5,622 nt of DNA from UMGS1696 sp964457685. GTDB lineage: Bacteria; Bacillota; Clostridia; Oscillospirales; CAG-272. The stretch's first letter is position 1, and each line of letters opens with the position of its first letter. Where the stretch lies: the NCBI GenBank assembly GCA_964457685.1, contig CAYWFS010000070.1, forward strand, positions 1 to 5,622. Direction: 5' to 3'. This document shows, in pieces, positions 4,751 through 5,622 of the stretch. A program made the translations under genes and the position numbers. The notes under the pieces were generated by a model. It was not told the origin of the DNA. It searched no databases and saw only the letters and a program-made list of their open reading frames with translations.

Positions 4751-5488
4751 ATGACGCAGAATAATTTGAAAAACGAGACCTACACCGACACGATGTCACT
4801 GCTGAAAAGATATGCCGATGGTGAGCATGAGGTTGAAGAAACGATAATTCGGCTGAATTTCGGACTTGTAAACGGCATAGCACACAGATTTAAAGGGAGA
4901 GGATGTGACTTTGAAGACCTTGTTCAAATAGGGTCTATAGGGCTGATAAAAGCAGTACGGAGCTTTGATATATCAAGAGGGAATGCCTTTTCCACCTACG
5001 CAGTTCCGCTCATCATAGGGGAAATAAGACGGTTTCTTCGTGATGACGGTACAGTAAAGGTGAGCCGAAACAAAAAGAGAATAGGTGCGGCTCTTATGCA
5101 CGAGAGGGAGGAGTATATGACAAAATACGGTGAGGAGCCTCGGATTGCCACGCTTGCGGAAAAGCTCGGTATAAGCGTTGAGGAAGCGTCCGACGCACTG
5201 GACTCCACAAGTACGGTTCGATCTCTTTCGGAATCAATAGGAGAAGATGACTTTTCTCTCGAGGATGTTATTCCTTCAAACGATGATAAGCTCGGTCAAA
5301 TGATAGAGAGAGTGGCACTTGCGGAAACGATAAATACCTTGCCCGTGCTTTGGAGACAGATAATAATGCTGAGATACTTCGAGGATTATTCACAACAGCA
5401 AACAGCGGATGCACTGGGACTTACTCAGGTCAAAATATCGAGGGAGGAAAAAAAGATATTTCTGACGCTGAGAGAATCTCTTGCGTGA
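4751..5488 (+). CDS. sigF: RNA polymerase sigma-F factor
   Basis: First forespore-specific sigma factor of sporulation, kept inactive by SpoIIAB. It has 245 residues (255 in Bacillus subtilis). Region 2 covers about 35-100 and includes DLVQIGSIGLIKAV (56-69) and AFSTYAVPLIIGEIRRFLRDDGTVKVSR (79-106), which is close to the Bacillus SigF/SigG sequence and binds core polymerase and the -10. Region 3 covers about 107-165. Region 4 (about 190-243) has the -35-binding helix-turn-helix QQQTADALGLTQVKISREEKK. The ATG at 4751 has AAAGGAG (4735-4741) nine bases upstream. A longer in-frame reading opens at TTG 4688 and overlaps spoIIAB, but it has no ribosome site, and its extra residues look like non-coding DNA. 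A 55-nt gap separates it from spoIIAB. The operon context favours SigF over SigG. No convincing terminator follows. Confidence 0.96.
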   Translation: MTQNNLKNETYTDTMSLLKRYADGEHEVEETIIRLNFGLVNGIAHRFKGRGCDFEDLVQIGSIGLIKAVRSFDISRGNAFSTYAVPLIIGEIRRFLRDDGTVKVSRNKKRIGAALMHEREEYMTKYGEEPRIATLAEKLGISVEEASDALDSTSTVRSLSESIGEDDFSLEDVIPSNDDKLGQMIERVALAETINTLPVLWRQIIMLRYFEDYSQQQTADALGLTQVKISREEKKIFLTLRESLA

Positions 5489-5489
5489 A

Positions 5490-5511
5490 TTTTTTCAAAA
5501 AAACGAAAAAA
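5490..5511 (+). other. A/T-only inverted repeat after sigF
   Basis: TTTTTTC (5490-5496) and GAAAAAA (5505-5511) could form a 7-bp stem starting two bases after the sigF stop. The stem has one G-C pair and is not followed by a U run on this strand, so it does not qualify as a normal terminator. It may simply be A/T-rich promoter-upstream DNA for the tRNA gene. Confidence 0.25.
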
Positions 5512-5525
5512 GTTGAAAAAAGGGG

Positions 5526-5554
5526 TTGACATACCGCCTGATGTGTGATATAAT
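5526..5554 (+). promoter_or_regulatory. Consensus sigma-A promoter of the tRNA-Trp gene
   Basis: TTGACA (5526-5531), a 17-bp spacer and TATAAT (5549-5554) are all exact consensus, with a TGn extension at 5546-5548. A-tracts upstream (5497-5520) resemble an UP element. Transcription would begin near 5561, about 7 nt before the mature tRNA. This is the strongest promoter in the window, as expected for a stable RNA. Confidence 0.93.
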
Positions 5555-5567
5555 AATGTCGTTGCAC

Positions 5568-5622
5568 AGGGGTATAGCTCAGTTGGTAGAGCAGCGGTCT
5601 CCAAAACCGCGTGTCCTGAGTT
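5568..5622 (+). tRNA. tRNA-Trp (anticodon CCA), 3' part outside the window
   Basis: The first 55 nt fit the cloverleaf: acceptor 5' strand AGGGGTA (5568-5574), T8-A9, D stem GCTC (5577-5580)/GAGC (5589-5592), and an anticodon stem GCGGT (5594-5598)/ACCGC (5606-5610). The anticodon loop is C-T-CCA-A-A, with anticodon 5601-5603. A five-base variable region and the 5' T stem CTGAG follow, and the window ends at TT of the T loop. CCA reads the UGG tryptophan codon. In many Firmicutes a tRNA-Trp gene precedes secE-nusG, so those may follow, but this cannot be seen here. Confidence 0.95.

Overview
The window looks like chromosomal DNA of an endospore-forming, low-to-moderate G+C Firmicute, most likely a Clostridia member of the Ruminococcaceae/Oscillospiraceae type. 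The main evidence is a complete spoIIA operon (anti-sigma factor antagonist, anti-sigma factor, sigma-F). Strong Shine-Dalgarno sequences and consensus TTGACA/TATAAT promoters agree with this. The genus is an inference; no ribosomal RNA gene is present. I see no insertion sequence, CRISPR array, phage gene or other sign of recent transfer.

Layout. (1) Bases 4-1963, minus strand: a two-gene unit, asnA (ammonia-dependent asparagine synthetase) followed by a lipoprotein D-alanyl-D-alanine carboxypeptidase. The two are joined by an ATGA stop/start overlap and read from a near-consensus promoter at 1935-1963. (2) Bases 1964-2329: a divergent intergenic region whose right part is a roughly 270-nt leader in front of mgtE. 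(3) Bases 2330-3685, plus strand: mgtE, a Mg2+ channel/transporter with all its standard domains, closed by a very strong terminator at 3703-3774. (4) Bases 3775-5488, plus strand: spoIIAA-spoIIAB-sigF, the forespore sigma-F module, with a likely Spo0A/sigma-A type promoter region upstream. (5) Bases 5526-5622: a perfect consensus promoter and the first 55 nt of a tRNA-Trp(CCA) gene, cut by the window edge.

The most interesting region is the mgtE leader. It does not show the conserved blocks of the M-box Mg2+ riboswitch. Instead it holds a 5' hairpin at the predicted transcription start and a 31-codon ORF with an excellent ribosome binding site. A hairpin spans the ORF's stop codon. Two near-duplicate 5' strands, both complementary to one 3' strand, could bury a second strong Shine-Dalgarno. 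That Shine-Dalgarno sits 41 nt before the mgtE start and is separated from it by a 7-bp hairpin and two two-codon ORFs. This is consistent with leader-peptide or ribosome-sensed control of a Mg2+ transporter, but that is inference from pairing done by eye.

How the genes work together: SpoIIAB holds sigma-F inactive until dephosphorylated SpoIIAA displaces it in the forespore. A carboxypeptidase gene (dacF) heads the spoIIA operon in Bacillus subtilis. Here the nearest carboxypeptidase gene is about 3 kb away, on the other strand, and coupled to asnA.
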